A stretch of 64,000 nt of DNA, from the NCBI GenBank assembly GCA_002361615.1, contig DETK01000033.1, positions 24,990 through 88,989 of the forward strand, in the 5' to 3' direction. A program made the position numbers and the translations under genes. How positions within the stretch are numbered: position 1 is the stretch's first letter; each line of letters begins with the position of its first letter. Below are positions 51,818 through 58,040 of this stretch, in pieces. The notes beneath the pieces are model-generated. The model did no database searches. It saw only the letters and a list, made by a program, of their open reading frames with translations, and was not told the DNA's origin. This DNA is from Bacteroidales bacterium UBA3290 (lineage in GTDB: Bacteria > Bacteroidota > Bacteroidia > Bacteroidales > UBA932).

Positions 51818-53458
51818 TTATTGCTGTTTCAGCCAGGCGGCGGGAGAGAGGCCGGTGACGGCCGTGAAGTTGCGGTAGAAGGTGGCGCTGCTGGAGAAGC
51901 CTGCATCGAGAGCCAAGGCTGTAATCTTGGCTTCCGGGTTCTTTTTCAGGGCTTGCTGAACGTAACGGACGCGGTATTCGTTGACAAAATTCTTGAAGGA
52001 GCCGCCGTAGGCTCCGGCGATGCATTGACGGACGTAAGCGGTATTCGTTCCCAGTTCTTCGGCGATATCCTCCACCTTGAGGTCGGGGTTCTTGAACAGT
52101 TCCTTTTCTTCCATCAGTTGCTGGATGCGGGCCATCAGTTCGGAAACCTGGGCGATGCGCTGTTCGATTTCCGGCAGATGTTCTCCTTCGGGCAGCTCGT
52201 CTTCCCGCTTCTTGCGCAGATACCTGATCGTCCCTGCCGCAACAGCGCAGAGGAGCAGGATTCCGGCAAGGATCCACCAGCGTGCTGCAGAGCGACGGGT
52301 GAGCGGCTCTGTATGAAGGATAAACGCGTCAGCGACCGGGTGGTAGTTGTCGCTGGAATAACCGCCCGCCAGCGCGATGCGACCGCCTGACAGCAGGACG
52401 GGATAGAGATTGTACGGTACGTTGCCATCGTCCCATAATCTGGCATCGAATAATGTCAGCGGCGCTTTCTTGCCGCGGAGGGCGGCCCCGTAATCTACTT
52501 TGCATACATAGATATGACCGGATGGAAGGGAATTGCTCAGATAATAGGAACTTTCAGAACTTCGATCTACCATAAAATAATACCACGGGATGGGTGTACC
52601 CTCCGGGTCCAGCATCGGAATGGAATCTTCTGTTTCCAGTAAGGAGAAAGAATCTCCCACCAGTTTCAGGATACCTCTCTGACCGTCATCCCGCTTAACG
52701 GGAATGAGCCAGGCATATCCACCTACCGCCTCATTGCCGATGAAATAGTCGGACATGAAGAAACTGCTCTCCCGGGTGAGGGGTTTCCACTCCTGCAGCA
52801 GCGGCTCCTCAAAGGCATCGCCTTGCAGTTGATCGACGAGGATTTTTCCTAAAAAATCTCGGTCAGTGCCATTGTCATTATCGCTGAAAATGAACGTATT
52901 GTCGGGAGCAACTTGCAGGATGAACGGATTGGCCCGCTCTTGCGAAACCTGCTGAAAGACAAGGCCCCCATTTTCTTGAGAGTAGCTTCCTACCCCATCG
53001 GAACCGTGCCAATTACCGCTGACCAGCAAGGCCCCGTCGGATTGAAGCGCCATCGAATGTCTGGTTCGCCGCACATCGAGGATGGGCAACGCTGAAAAGC
53101 GATGGGTTGTCTTGTCGTAGCACTCCACGCCGAAACTCCTTCCGATACCGAAAGGTTCGTCGCAGCCGCCAGCCACGATGACTCCCCCTGTGGGGAGCAT
53201 GGCAACAGAACCGAAGTCGTGCGGATAGAGAGTCTCTATGAGGTTCCATTTGCCGTCCTTATAATATTCAGCAGTAGGAGTGAGGAGAAACCCGGTAGTA
53301 TGCCCACCAATCACCGTGAGTTCGCCGTCAGGCGCTACCAGCGCATGTGCACTTCGCGGGATGTTGAGGTCGGGCAGCCGTTCCACGTGCATCGGCACGA
53401 AATTTTCGACAGTTGGGCTGATCGTCAGCCACAGGTATAAAAGCATGAACCGCAGCAT
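51818..53458 (-). CDS. Membrane-spanning sensor-regulator: periplasmic beta-propeller fused to AraC DNA-binding domain
   Basis: A one-component regulator (546 aa). A hydrophobic N-terminus (MLRFMLLYLWLTISP) leads to a periplasmic Kelch-like propeller (repeats HALVAPDGELTVIGG, SVAMLPTGGVIVAGG, SMALQSDGALLVSGN, PVLLSGGRIALAGG). One membrane helix follows at about residues 391-413 (WWILAGILLLCAVAAGTI), then a charged coiled coil (EIEQRIAQVSELMARIQQ) and an AraC-type helix-turn-helix (DIAEELGTNTAYVRQCIAG, ALALDAGFSSSATFYRNF). It lacks any kinase domain, unlike hybrid two-component systems. A three-half-site operator lies in its own promoter. The signal sensed is unknown; it probably controls the fimbrillin operon. 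Confidence 0.82.
   Translation of the reverse strand: MLRFMLLYLWLTISPTVENFVPMHVERLPDLNIPRSAHALVAPDGELTVIGGHTTGFLLTPTAEYYKDGKWNLIETLYPHDFGSVAMLPTGGVIVAGGCDEPFGIGRSFGVECYDKTTHRFSALPILDVRRTRHSMALQSDGALLVSGNWHGSDGVGSYSQENGGLVFQQVSQERANPFILQVAPDNTFIFSDNDNGTDRDFLGKILVDQLQGDAFEEPLLQEWKPLTRESSFFMSDYFIGNEAVGGYAWLIPVKRDDGQRGILKLVGDSFSLLETEDSIPMLDPEGTPIPWYYFMVDRSSESSYYLSNSLPSGHIYVCKVDYGAALRGKKAPLTLFDARLWDDGNVPYNLYPVLLSGGRIALAGGYSSDNYHPVADAFILHTEPLTRRSAARWWILAGILLLCAVAAGTIRYLRKKREDELPEGEHLPEIEQRIAQVSELMARIQQLMEEKELFKNPDLKVEDIAEELGTNTAYVRQCIAGAYGGSFKNFVNEYRVRYVQQALKKNPEAKITALALDAGFSSSATFYRNFTAVTGLSPAAWLKQQ
51822..51844. repeat. 23-bp direct repeat flanking the TA module (right copy)
   Basis: Exact match to 50659-50681, here forming codons for the C-terminal SPAAWLKQQ of the intact membrane regulator. 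Confidence 0.7.
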
Positions 53459-53483
53459 GATGGGAAGGATGGATTTCTGTCAG

Positions 53484-53553
53484 CTAAGATACGCATTATT
53501 CGCCCGCACCGATTCTCATTATTAAAAAAACGATTCTCATTTTCGGGAATGAG
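53484..53553 (-). promoter_or_regulatory. Regulator promoter with CTCATT/AATGAG operator array (site 2)
   Basis: Minus strand: CTCATT-N6-AATGAG (53553-53536; the palindrome extends to GATTCTCATT/AATGAGAATC), 15 bp, AATGAG (53520-53515), 23 bp, then TATCTTAG (53491-53484), one base off TAnnTTTG. The regulator ATG follows at 53458. Spacing is identical to sites 1 and 3, which suggests autoregulation. Confidence 0.72.
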
Positions 53554-53602
53554 AATCGTTTGTACTGCCCGGCAAAGGGTCTCTACGCATCGCGCACGGC
53601 CT

Positions 53603-53923
53603 TTAACGCGTCTTCTTCTGGTCGACCGTGATGAGCAGGCCTTTCCAGGTCGAGCGATAGTCAATCAGCGAGGTGTAGCGATTGGAGAAAATCTTCTGGA
53701 TCTGAGAGATGTCGAGGTCATCAGGAACCTGCATTTCAAAATAGCCGTCATTTCCAGTGATTGTCCTGATCGATTTGGAAGGAGTATCGACATTGTAGGC
53801 AATCAAGGTCATTCCAACCACGGGCTTCCCTTCTTTGTCCGACACATAGCCGCGGACAGTCTTGGCGTTGACACTGACAATGCTCATCAGAGCGATGGCG
53901 ATAATTGCAAATACTCGTTTCAT
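53603..53923 (-). CDS. Small exported carboxypeptidase-regulatory-like domain protein
   Basis: A 106-residue protein with signal peptide MKRVFAIIAIALMSIVSVNA followed by a single beta-sandwich of the carboxypeptidase-D regulatory-like type (KTVRGYVSDKEGKPVVGMTL, GNDGYFEMQVP). Such domains normally sit at the N-terminus of TonB receptors; here it stands alone and ends LLITVDQKKTR. It lies downstream of the sigma-factor pair on the same strand, 178 nt away, with an A/T palindrome between. Function unknown. Confidence 0.7.
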   Translation of the reverse strand: MKRVFAIIAIALMSIVSVNAKTVRGYVSDKEGKPVVGMTLIAYNVDTPSKSIRTITGNDGYFEMQVPDDLDISQIQKIFSNRYTSLIDYRSTWKGLLITVDQKKTR

Positions 53924-53990
53924 GATTCTTTTGTTTTAAGGGTTTTTCGTTCTGTTTGTTTGATATGGGCATGACCATAGCCCGTGCCAA

Positions 53991-54010
53991 AAATTCAATC
54001 AATTGAATTT
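53991..54010. promoter_or_regulatory. A/T-rich palindrome upstream of the small exported protein gene
   Basis: AAATTCAAT (53991-53999) and ATTGAATTT (54002-54010) form a perfect 9-bp inverted repeat with a 2-nt gap, 68 nt before the ATG at 53923. Three GTAAAG copies and the direct repeat GGATTCTG-CCA-GGATTCTG lie between here and 54102. A regulator site or a weak terminator are both possible. Confidence 0.35.
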
Positions 54011-54101
54011 CAGCATTTTAGAAATTAAATCCGTATGTAAAGTTTCTTTACGGCTTTACAAGATGTGTAAAGGATTCTGCCAGGATTCTGTAAAGGTGCG
54101 C

Positions 54102-54683
54102 TTAGGCGTCCTTCTGCAATTCCTCTATCTGGCTGATCAGTTCGTCAGCCGCGTTCAGTTGATCGCGGCGGATCTTGAGACCCAGGAGGATGCCCAGGAT
54201 GAGACCGGTGCTGATACCCGCGATGAATCCGTAAAACTCCACCTTGGAGATCGTTTGGTTTCTGAGGAAGTCCCAGATCAGGCAGCCTACCCAGACGATG
54301 AGGGCAGGAATAGAATACTTGAGCCATTCGGCGTGGATCTTCTTGTAACGCGTCAGTTCATTCGTTGCGGTGACCAGATCTTTGTCCATCTGAGGGATAT
54401 GCCTGTTGGTCAGGATGGTGGCCACGATGCTGACCAGCATCAGGACGCAGGTGAATATCAGAAACCAGGGAGATAATCCGAAACTCAGATAGGCGGGAGA
54501 GCACAGGATGGCGATGATGGCGAAGACGATGGGCAGGTTCGACTTGAATTTGAGCCGGTCGACGGTCTGCCGGCAGGACTTCTGCAACAGCCGTTCATTG
54601 ATAATCTGCTCTTTATTGAGCTTTTCGCGCAGCTGCTGCATCTGCTGCTGCATTTCGCGGAGGGTATTGTCGGTGTTTTCCAT
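54102..54683 (-). CDS. Four-helix membrane protein paired with an ECF sigma factor
   Basis: Membrane protein (193 aa) with a cytoplasmic N-terminal coiled coil (REMQQQMQQLREKLNKEQI), then two pairs of hydrophobic helices (LPIVFAIIAILCSPAYL, WFLIFTCVLMLVSIVATIL; SIPALIVWVGCLIWDFL, YGFIAGISTGLILGILLGL), ending in a charged tail. It starts 3 nt after the sigma-factor gene. In Bacteroidetes, membrane proteins in this position often act as anti-sigma factors or sigma-linked regulators. No classical zinc anti-sigma motif is visible, so this role is inferred from position only. Confidence 0.65.
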   Translation of the reverse strand: MENTDNTLREMQQQMQQLREKLNKEQIINERLLQKSCRQTVDRLKFKSNLPIVFAIIAILCSPAYLSFGLSPWFLIFTCVLMLVSIVATILTNRHIPQMDKDLVTATNELTRYKKIHAEWLKYSIPALIVWVGCLIWDFLRNQTISKVEFYGFIAGISTGLILGILLGLKIRRDQLNAADELISQIEELQKDA

Positions 54684-54686
54684 GGT

Positions 54687-55157
54687 TTACTGCATCTTTT
54701 TAAGTTGTTCCTTGATTCTGACAAGTCTCACCGAGACATTCTTGGGCGTGATGCCGACGATCTGTCCGATCTCCTCATAGGAGAGATTCTCCAACCAGAG
54801 GAGGACTATGGCCCGGTCGAAGGGGCCGAGGCGCCCGATCCTGTCCCGGAGAAGACCGATCTGACGGGTTTCTTCATCCCGGTCCTCATACAGGTCGATG
54901 TCGAGCGAAAGAGGTTCGGTCTTCAACCCGTGCTTCTTCTTCCGGTCGAAGGAGATGCAGGTATTCAGACTCACTTTCCAGATCCAGGTGTTCAGCGCGC
55001 TGTCGCCTCGGAAGGTTCCGGAACCCCGCCAGAGGTTGATAAGGATCTCCTGGAAAAGGTCGGCGACCTCTTCGTTGTCGGTCGAGAACATATAGCAGAC
55101 GGTGTAGATCGTCCCTTTGTGTTCCCGGATCATCTTTTCGAATTCACGTTCAGTCAT
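54687..55157 (-). CDS. ECF RNA polymerase sigma factor
   Basis: Sigma-70 family extracytoplasmic-function factor (156 aa from ATG 55157, MTEREFEKMIREHKGTIYT). Region 2 is EEVADLFQEILINLWRGSGTFRGDS-like, with WIWKVSLNTCISFDRKKK; region 4 is LSYEEIGQIVGITPKNVSVRLVRIKEQL. A longer frame to 55223 exists, but the added residues are not sigma-like. It is co-transcribed with the membrane protein at 54102-54683. Its target promoters are not identifiable here. Confidence 0.9.
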   Translation of the reverse strand: MTEREFEKMIREHKGTIYTVCYMFSTDNEEVADLFQEILINLWRGSGTFRGDSALNTWIWKVSLNTCISFDRKKKHGLKTEPLSLDIDLYEDRDEETRQIGLLRDRIGRLGPFDRAIVLLWLENLSYEEIGQIVGITPKNVSVRLVRIKEQLKKMQ

Positions 55158-55262
55158 TGTCTCGAAGAAAAGTTTCTGCCCATTAGACGCAGCTTCGCTC
55201 CGAAAGCTACACAATTTTGTCAAATAAAGAAAGATCCCGTAATACCGTCTCAGGCCGGGACT

Positions 55263-55628
55263 CTAAAGCATGCAGCCCCAGCCGAATTTCCGGGATACTT
55301 CTTTGAGTAAATTCTTGTCACGAACAGGAATCGTTACGGCAATGGTCTCGCGCTGATTGTTACGTTCAGAGATATGTGCGGTATCCAGATTGTACTGGGT
55401 CTGAAGATTCATCCAGATGTCAGCGGGAATACCTAAAGCCTTTTCCAACGCTACTGCTACTTTCAAAGAAACAGGCCGCTTACCTGTAACAGTCTCGCTG
55501 ATGACGGAAGCCTTGATTCCTGTCATTTCTGAAAGTTGCTTCTGGGTAAGACCTCTTTCCTGTAATTCGTCTTTTATTAGTTCTCCTGGGTGGGTTGCCA
55601 CCATAGGGACCCATTCTTTTTTATTCAT
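55263..55628 (-). CDS. higA: HigA-type antitoxin
   Basis: XRE-family antitoxin (121 aa) with the VapI/HigA opening THPGELIKDELQERGLTQKQL, a helix-turn-helix to about residue 60 (KASVISETVTGKRPVSLKVAVALEKALGI-type), and an extended C-terminal tail. It follows the HigB toxin gene with an 8-nt overlap, in the normal toxin-first order of HigBA. It probably binds the TGCGAA palindrome upstream of higB. Confidence 0.9.
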   Translation of the reverse strand: MNKKEWVPMVATHPGELIKDELQERGLTQKQLSEMTGIKASVISETVTGKRPVSLKVAVALEKALGIPADIWMNLQTQYNLDTAHISERNNQRETIAVTIPVRDKNLLKEVSRKFGWGCML

Positions 55629-55938
55629 AATGCTTGGATATTTCTATGAATAGCACATTTACAACAATACCATGACAATTGGACGAGCTGCTGAAGATCA
55701 GTCGGTATTGGTCGTTGATCCAGACAGCCTCTACGTTTTTCAAGTTACCTTTCTTCTTCTCGTAGTGAAGCGAGTTGATCAGGAATAAATCTTCGATCCG
55801 TCGTACACTTCTTAGATAGTTCACAACCTTTACATATCGCTTCACTATATCTTGGGGAAGCCGTTTATAGTGTCTACTACTTGTAAAACCATTCAGATAT
55901 AGCTCCTCCAGCGCTTTGTCTTCAAACTCGATGTTCAT
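55621..55938 (-). CDS. higB: HigB-type RelE-fold toxin
   Basis: Ribosome-dependent mRNA interferase-like toxin (105 aa). Family features are the N-terminal FEDKALEELYLNG, RHYKRLPQDIVKRYVKVVNYL, and the C-terminal NDQYRLIFSSS... VLFIEISKHYE ending. The -7 box lies only 2 nt before its ATG, so its mRNA would be leaderless. It is next to a regulator remnant, like the other toxin-antitoxin module at 50.7-51.6 kb. Confidence 0.88.
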   Translation of the reverse strand: MNIEFEDKALEELYLNGFTSSRHYKRLPQDIVKRYVKVVNYLRSVRRIEDLFLINSLHYEKKKGNLKNVEAVWINDQYRLIFSSSSNCHGIVVNVLFIEISKHYE

Positions 55939-55940
55939 AA

Positions 55941-55982
55941 CAAAGATAATAAATAGTTGCGAATTATTCGCATTTCTGCGAA
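55941..55982 (-). promoter_or_regulatory. higBA promoter and operator
   Basis: TATCTTTG (55948-55941, minus strand) is a perfect -7 box directly abutting the higB start. TGCGAA-TTA-TTCGCA (55958-55972) is a perfect palindrome, and a further TGCGAA half-site lies at 55977-55982, consistent with HigA repression. The remaining stretch to 56134 holds no recognisable signal. Confidence 0.65.
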
Positions 55983-56134
55983 TTTATATCATCAAATACA
56001 AGTCTCTTCACAGAGATCTGCAATCCATTCACTAAGATACTCTGTCCCCAAGTGAATAGCCACATCTACATGTTTATAGATGTTTATACACGTTTATCCC
56101 AACCCGACCAGGAAATAATTCTTTCCAACAGTAT

Positions 56135-56204
56135 CTCATTTCCAAGAATGAGAATCGATTTTTTGAATATGAGACACTTGTCCGGGGGCTTTTGGGTAGA
56201 TTTG
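56135..56204 (+). promoter_or_regulatory. Orphan promoter with CTCATT/AATGAG operator array (site 3)
   Basis: Plus strand: CTCATT-N6-AATGAG (56135-56152), 15 bp, TATGAG (56168-56173, one base off), 23 bp, then TAGATTTG (56197-56204), a perfect -7 box. Order and spacing match sites 1 and 2 exactly, but in the opposite orientation. It now leads into a broken gene (56245-56476). Confidence 0.72.
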
Positions 56205-56244
56205 TAAGGATAAAGAATGTGAACAAGACAACTATATTCCGACG

Positions 56245-56476
56245 ATGAAAACGCTGTCCCTGTTTTCGGGACACCAAGTCCATCAGGGTGAATCCTGACG
56301 TCCTGCAGGACGTCCAGCAGTCCCTGAAGCAAAACCCCGACGCCAAGATCACCGCCCTTGCGCTCGACGCCGGCTTCTCCAGCAGCGCCACCTTCTACCG
56401 CAACTTCACGGCCGTCACCGGCCTCTCTCCCGCCGCCTGGCTCAAACAGGAGCAAGAACGGGAATCGGTTCAGTAA
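56245..56476 (+). pseudogene. Decayed copy of the membrane AraC regulator (C-terminal HTH fragment)
   Basis: An ATG at 56245, 40 nt past the site-3 promoter, opens a frame that stops after about 17 codons. From about 56288 another frame encodes the last 60 residues of an AraC domain (QQSLKQNPDAKITALALDAG, SSSATFYRNFTAVTG, SPAAWLKQE), closely matching the end of the regulator at 51818-53458. The propeller, membrane helix and first half of the DNA-binding domain are missing. A separate small gene from the GTG at 56288 is unlikely. Confidence 0.75.
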
Positions 56477-56482
56477 TATTTC

Positions 56483-56567
56483 TGGCCAAGAAAACCGGCC
56501 TTTTTTATGGCCGGGTCCCTACGCAGAGGCCTTCTGGCCATGAAAATGTGGGTTTTTTATGGCCAGA
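56483..56567. repeat. TGGCCA-type palindrome pair (copy near regulator remnant 2)
   Basis: TGGCCA (56483-56488) with ATGGCC (56507-56512), and TCTGGCCAT (56533-56541) with ATGGCCAGA (56559-56567), the latter a perfect 9-bp stem. Same core and similar order as at 50523-50605, again directly beyond a regulator 3' end. Confidence 0.55.
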
Positions 56568-56581
56568 GTGGAGGAAGGGAC

Positions 56582-57067
56582 CTACAACGGATAGATTTTC
56601 GCCCCGACAAAGTCGATCAAGGCTTGCGGGGCGATTTTCAGTTGGAGACCGCGAAGGCCGGCGCTGACGTAGATGTAGTCGTAGAGGAGGGCGCTTTCGT
56701 GGATGAAGGTGGGGAAGGGTTTCTTCATGCCGATGGGGGAGCAGCCGCCGCGGATGTAGCCGGTGGTGGGCAGGAGCTCGCGGACGTGCAGCATCTCGCA
56801 GTTCTTGTTGCCGGAGATTTGGGCGGCGACCTTCAGATCCACTTCGAAATTGCCGGGGATCACGCAGACGAAGAAGCCGGTGCGGTCGCCGCGCAGCACG
56901 AGGGTCTTGAACACCTGTTCGATATCCTCGCCCAGCTGGTCGGCGACGTGCTGCGCGGCCAGGTCGGATTCGTCCACTTCGTAGGGGACGAGTTCGTAGG
57001 GAATGCCGGCTGCGTCGAGCAGCCGGGCCGCATTGGTCTTGGCGGGTGCGTTATCCTTCTTGGCCAT
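56582..57067 (-). CDS. ybaK: YbaK-type aminoacyl-tRNA deacylase (Cys-tRNA(Pro) deacylase)
   Basis: Cytoplasmic trans-editing enzyme (161 aa) that clears misacylated tRNA(Pro). The YbaK/ProX fold is shown by TNAARLLDAAGIPYELVPYEVDES-like opening, EQVFKTLVLRGDRTGFFVCVIPG, the GYIRGGCSPIGMKK block and the C-terminal LRGLQLKIAPQALIDF. Its start overlaps the end of the DUF3810 gene by 17 nt, making it the last gene of a three-gene run with the HerA-like ATPase. Confidence 0.93.
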   Translation of the reverse strand: MAKKDNAPAKTNAARLLDAAGIPYELVPYEVDESDLAAQHVADQLGEDIEQVFKTLVLRGDRTGFFVCVIPGNFEVDLKVAAQISGNKNCEMLHVRELLPTTGYIRGGCSPIGMKKPFPTFIHESALLYDYIYVSAGLRGLQLKIAPQALIDFVGAKIYPL

Positions 57068-58040
57068 CGTGCAGGTGAAAGTCTGAAAAGGTGAGGACCA
57101 GGCGGAGGACCTGGCCGTAATTGGCTGTGCCGTCGGCGATCCGGTTCGTCTTCAGGAACAGGTTGTAGAACTTGTGCTGGGCCTTCGAGAGCCAGGGCCA
57201 GCGGAGTTCATGCCAGTGCAGCTGCGCCAGTTCCAGGTCGACGTAAACTTCCGGGATCAGCGTGTCAGCCCAGGCCTGATAGGCTTCCTCGCCTAGCAGG
57301 GATCGGATGTTGCTGGCCGTGAAGGTGAGGAGCATGTACCAGGCGCTGTAGCGGATGGCTTGGTTTTCAGAGGCCCGGCAGGCCTCGAAAGCCCAGAAAT
57401 TGGCTTCGGCTTCGTTGCTGACGCCCAGGACGTGGGAATACTCGTGCGCGTAGATAAACGGGAATTCCAGCGGTGAAACGTCGTGGTTGACGTGCATCTC
57501 ATCGAAGGCCGGCCCGATGAAGCCCAGCACGCCGACCGCTGAATAAAGGCGGTTGAACAGCATCTTCTTGGGATGCTGCCATTTGCCGGGCTTGCAGAGT
57601 CCGCATTCAGGGGGAAGAGCTGTGTACCAGGCTTTTATTTCGCGCTCTACGGCTTTGTGGTCGATGCCTTCGACATCGCACCAGTTTGCGTTGAGGTTCT
57701 CGGCGAAGGTTCCCAGGAACTCTTGGAATTCCGCTTCTTCATAGGGCATCGGCGGGGAGCCGAGCCGGTCGTAGAGGCTGCTGCGGAAATAATTGAGCCC
57801 CCAGGCGCCATAGAACCAGGCCACTAAGACGAGGATCAGGCCCATCTCTCCCAAGACACAGCGCCACCAGGGCCTCTTGCGACGGATGGCCTTGATGATC
57901 AGCCAGATGGCCAGTGCGATAAACACGACCACTACGATCTCCGTGAGGGAGAAACCGAAGAGAGCGGCCACCCAGGAAAGGGCGGTCGAAACCGCGGGAT
58001 AGATCCGAGTCGCGTAGAAGTCTGCCCAGGCTGCCGTCAC
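57051..58040 (-). CDS. DUF3810 family membrane metallopeptidase-like protein
   Basis: Membrane protein (329 aa) with two N-terminal helices (TEIVVVVFIALAIWLII; MGLILVLVAWFYGAWGLNYF) and a zinc-peptidase-like HExxH motif (AHEYSHVLGVSNEAEANFWAF), in which the downstream Glu could be the third ligand. Length and motif match DUF3810 of Bacteroidetes; the substrate is unknown. It uses a GTG start at 58040 that overlaps the stop of the ATPase gene by 4 nt, so its translation is coupled. Confidence 0.82.
   Translation of the reverse strand: MTAAWADFYATRIYPAVSTALSWVAALFGFSLTEIVVVVFIALAIWLIIKAIRRKRPWWRCVLGEMGLILVLVAWFYGAWGLNYFRSSLYDRLGSPPMPYEEAEFQEFLGTFAENLNANWCDVEGIDHKAVEREIKAWYTALPPECGLCKPGKWQHPKKMLFNRLYSAVGVLGFIGPAFDEMHVNHDVSPLEFPFIYAHEYSHVLGVSNEAEANFWAFEACRASENQAIRYSAWYMLLTFTASNIRSLLGEEAYQAWADTLIPEVYVDLELAQLHWHELRWPWLSKAQHKFYNLFLKTNRIADGTANYGQVLRLVLTFSDFHLHDGQEG

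Noticed and set aside
47722..56600. Prophage or integrative element around the toxin-antitoxin modules
   Set aside because: No integrase, transposase, relaxase or phage structural gene was found; the 23-bp direct repeat is derived from regulator coding sequence. The region is called an accessory island only.
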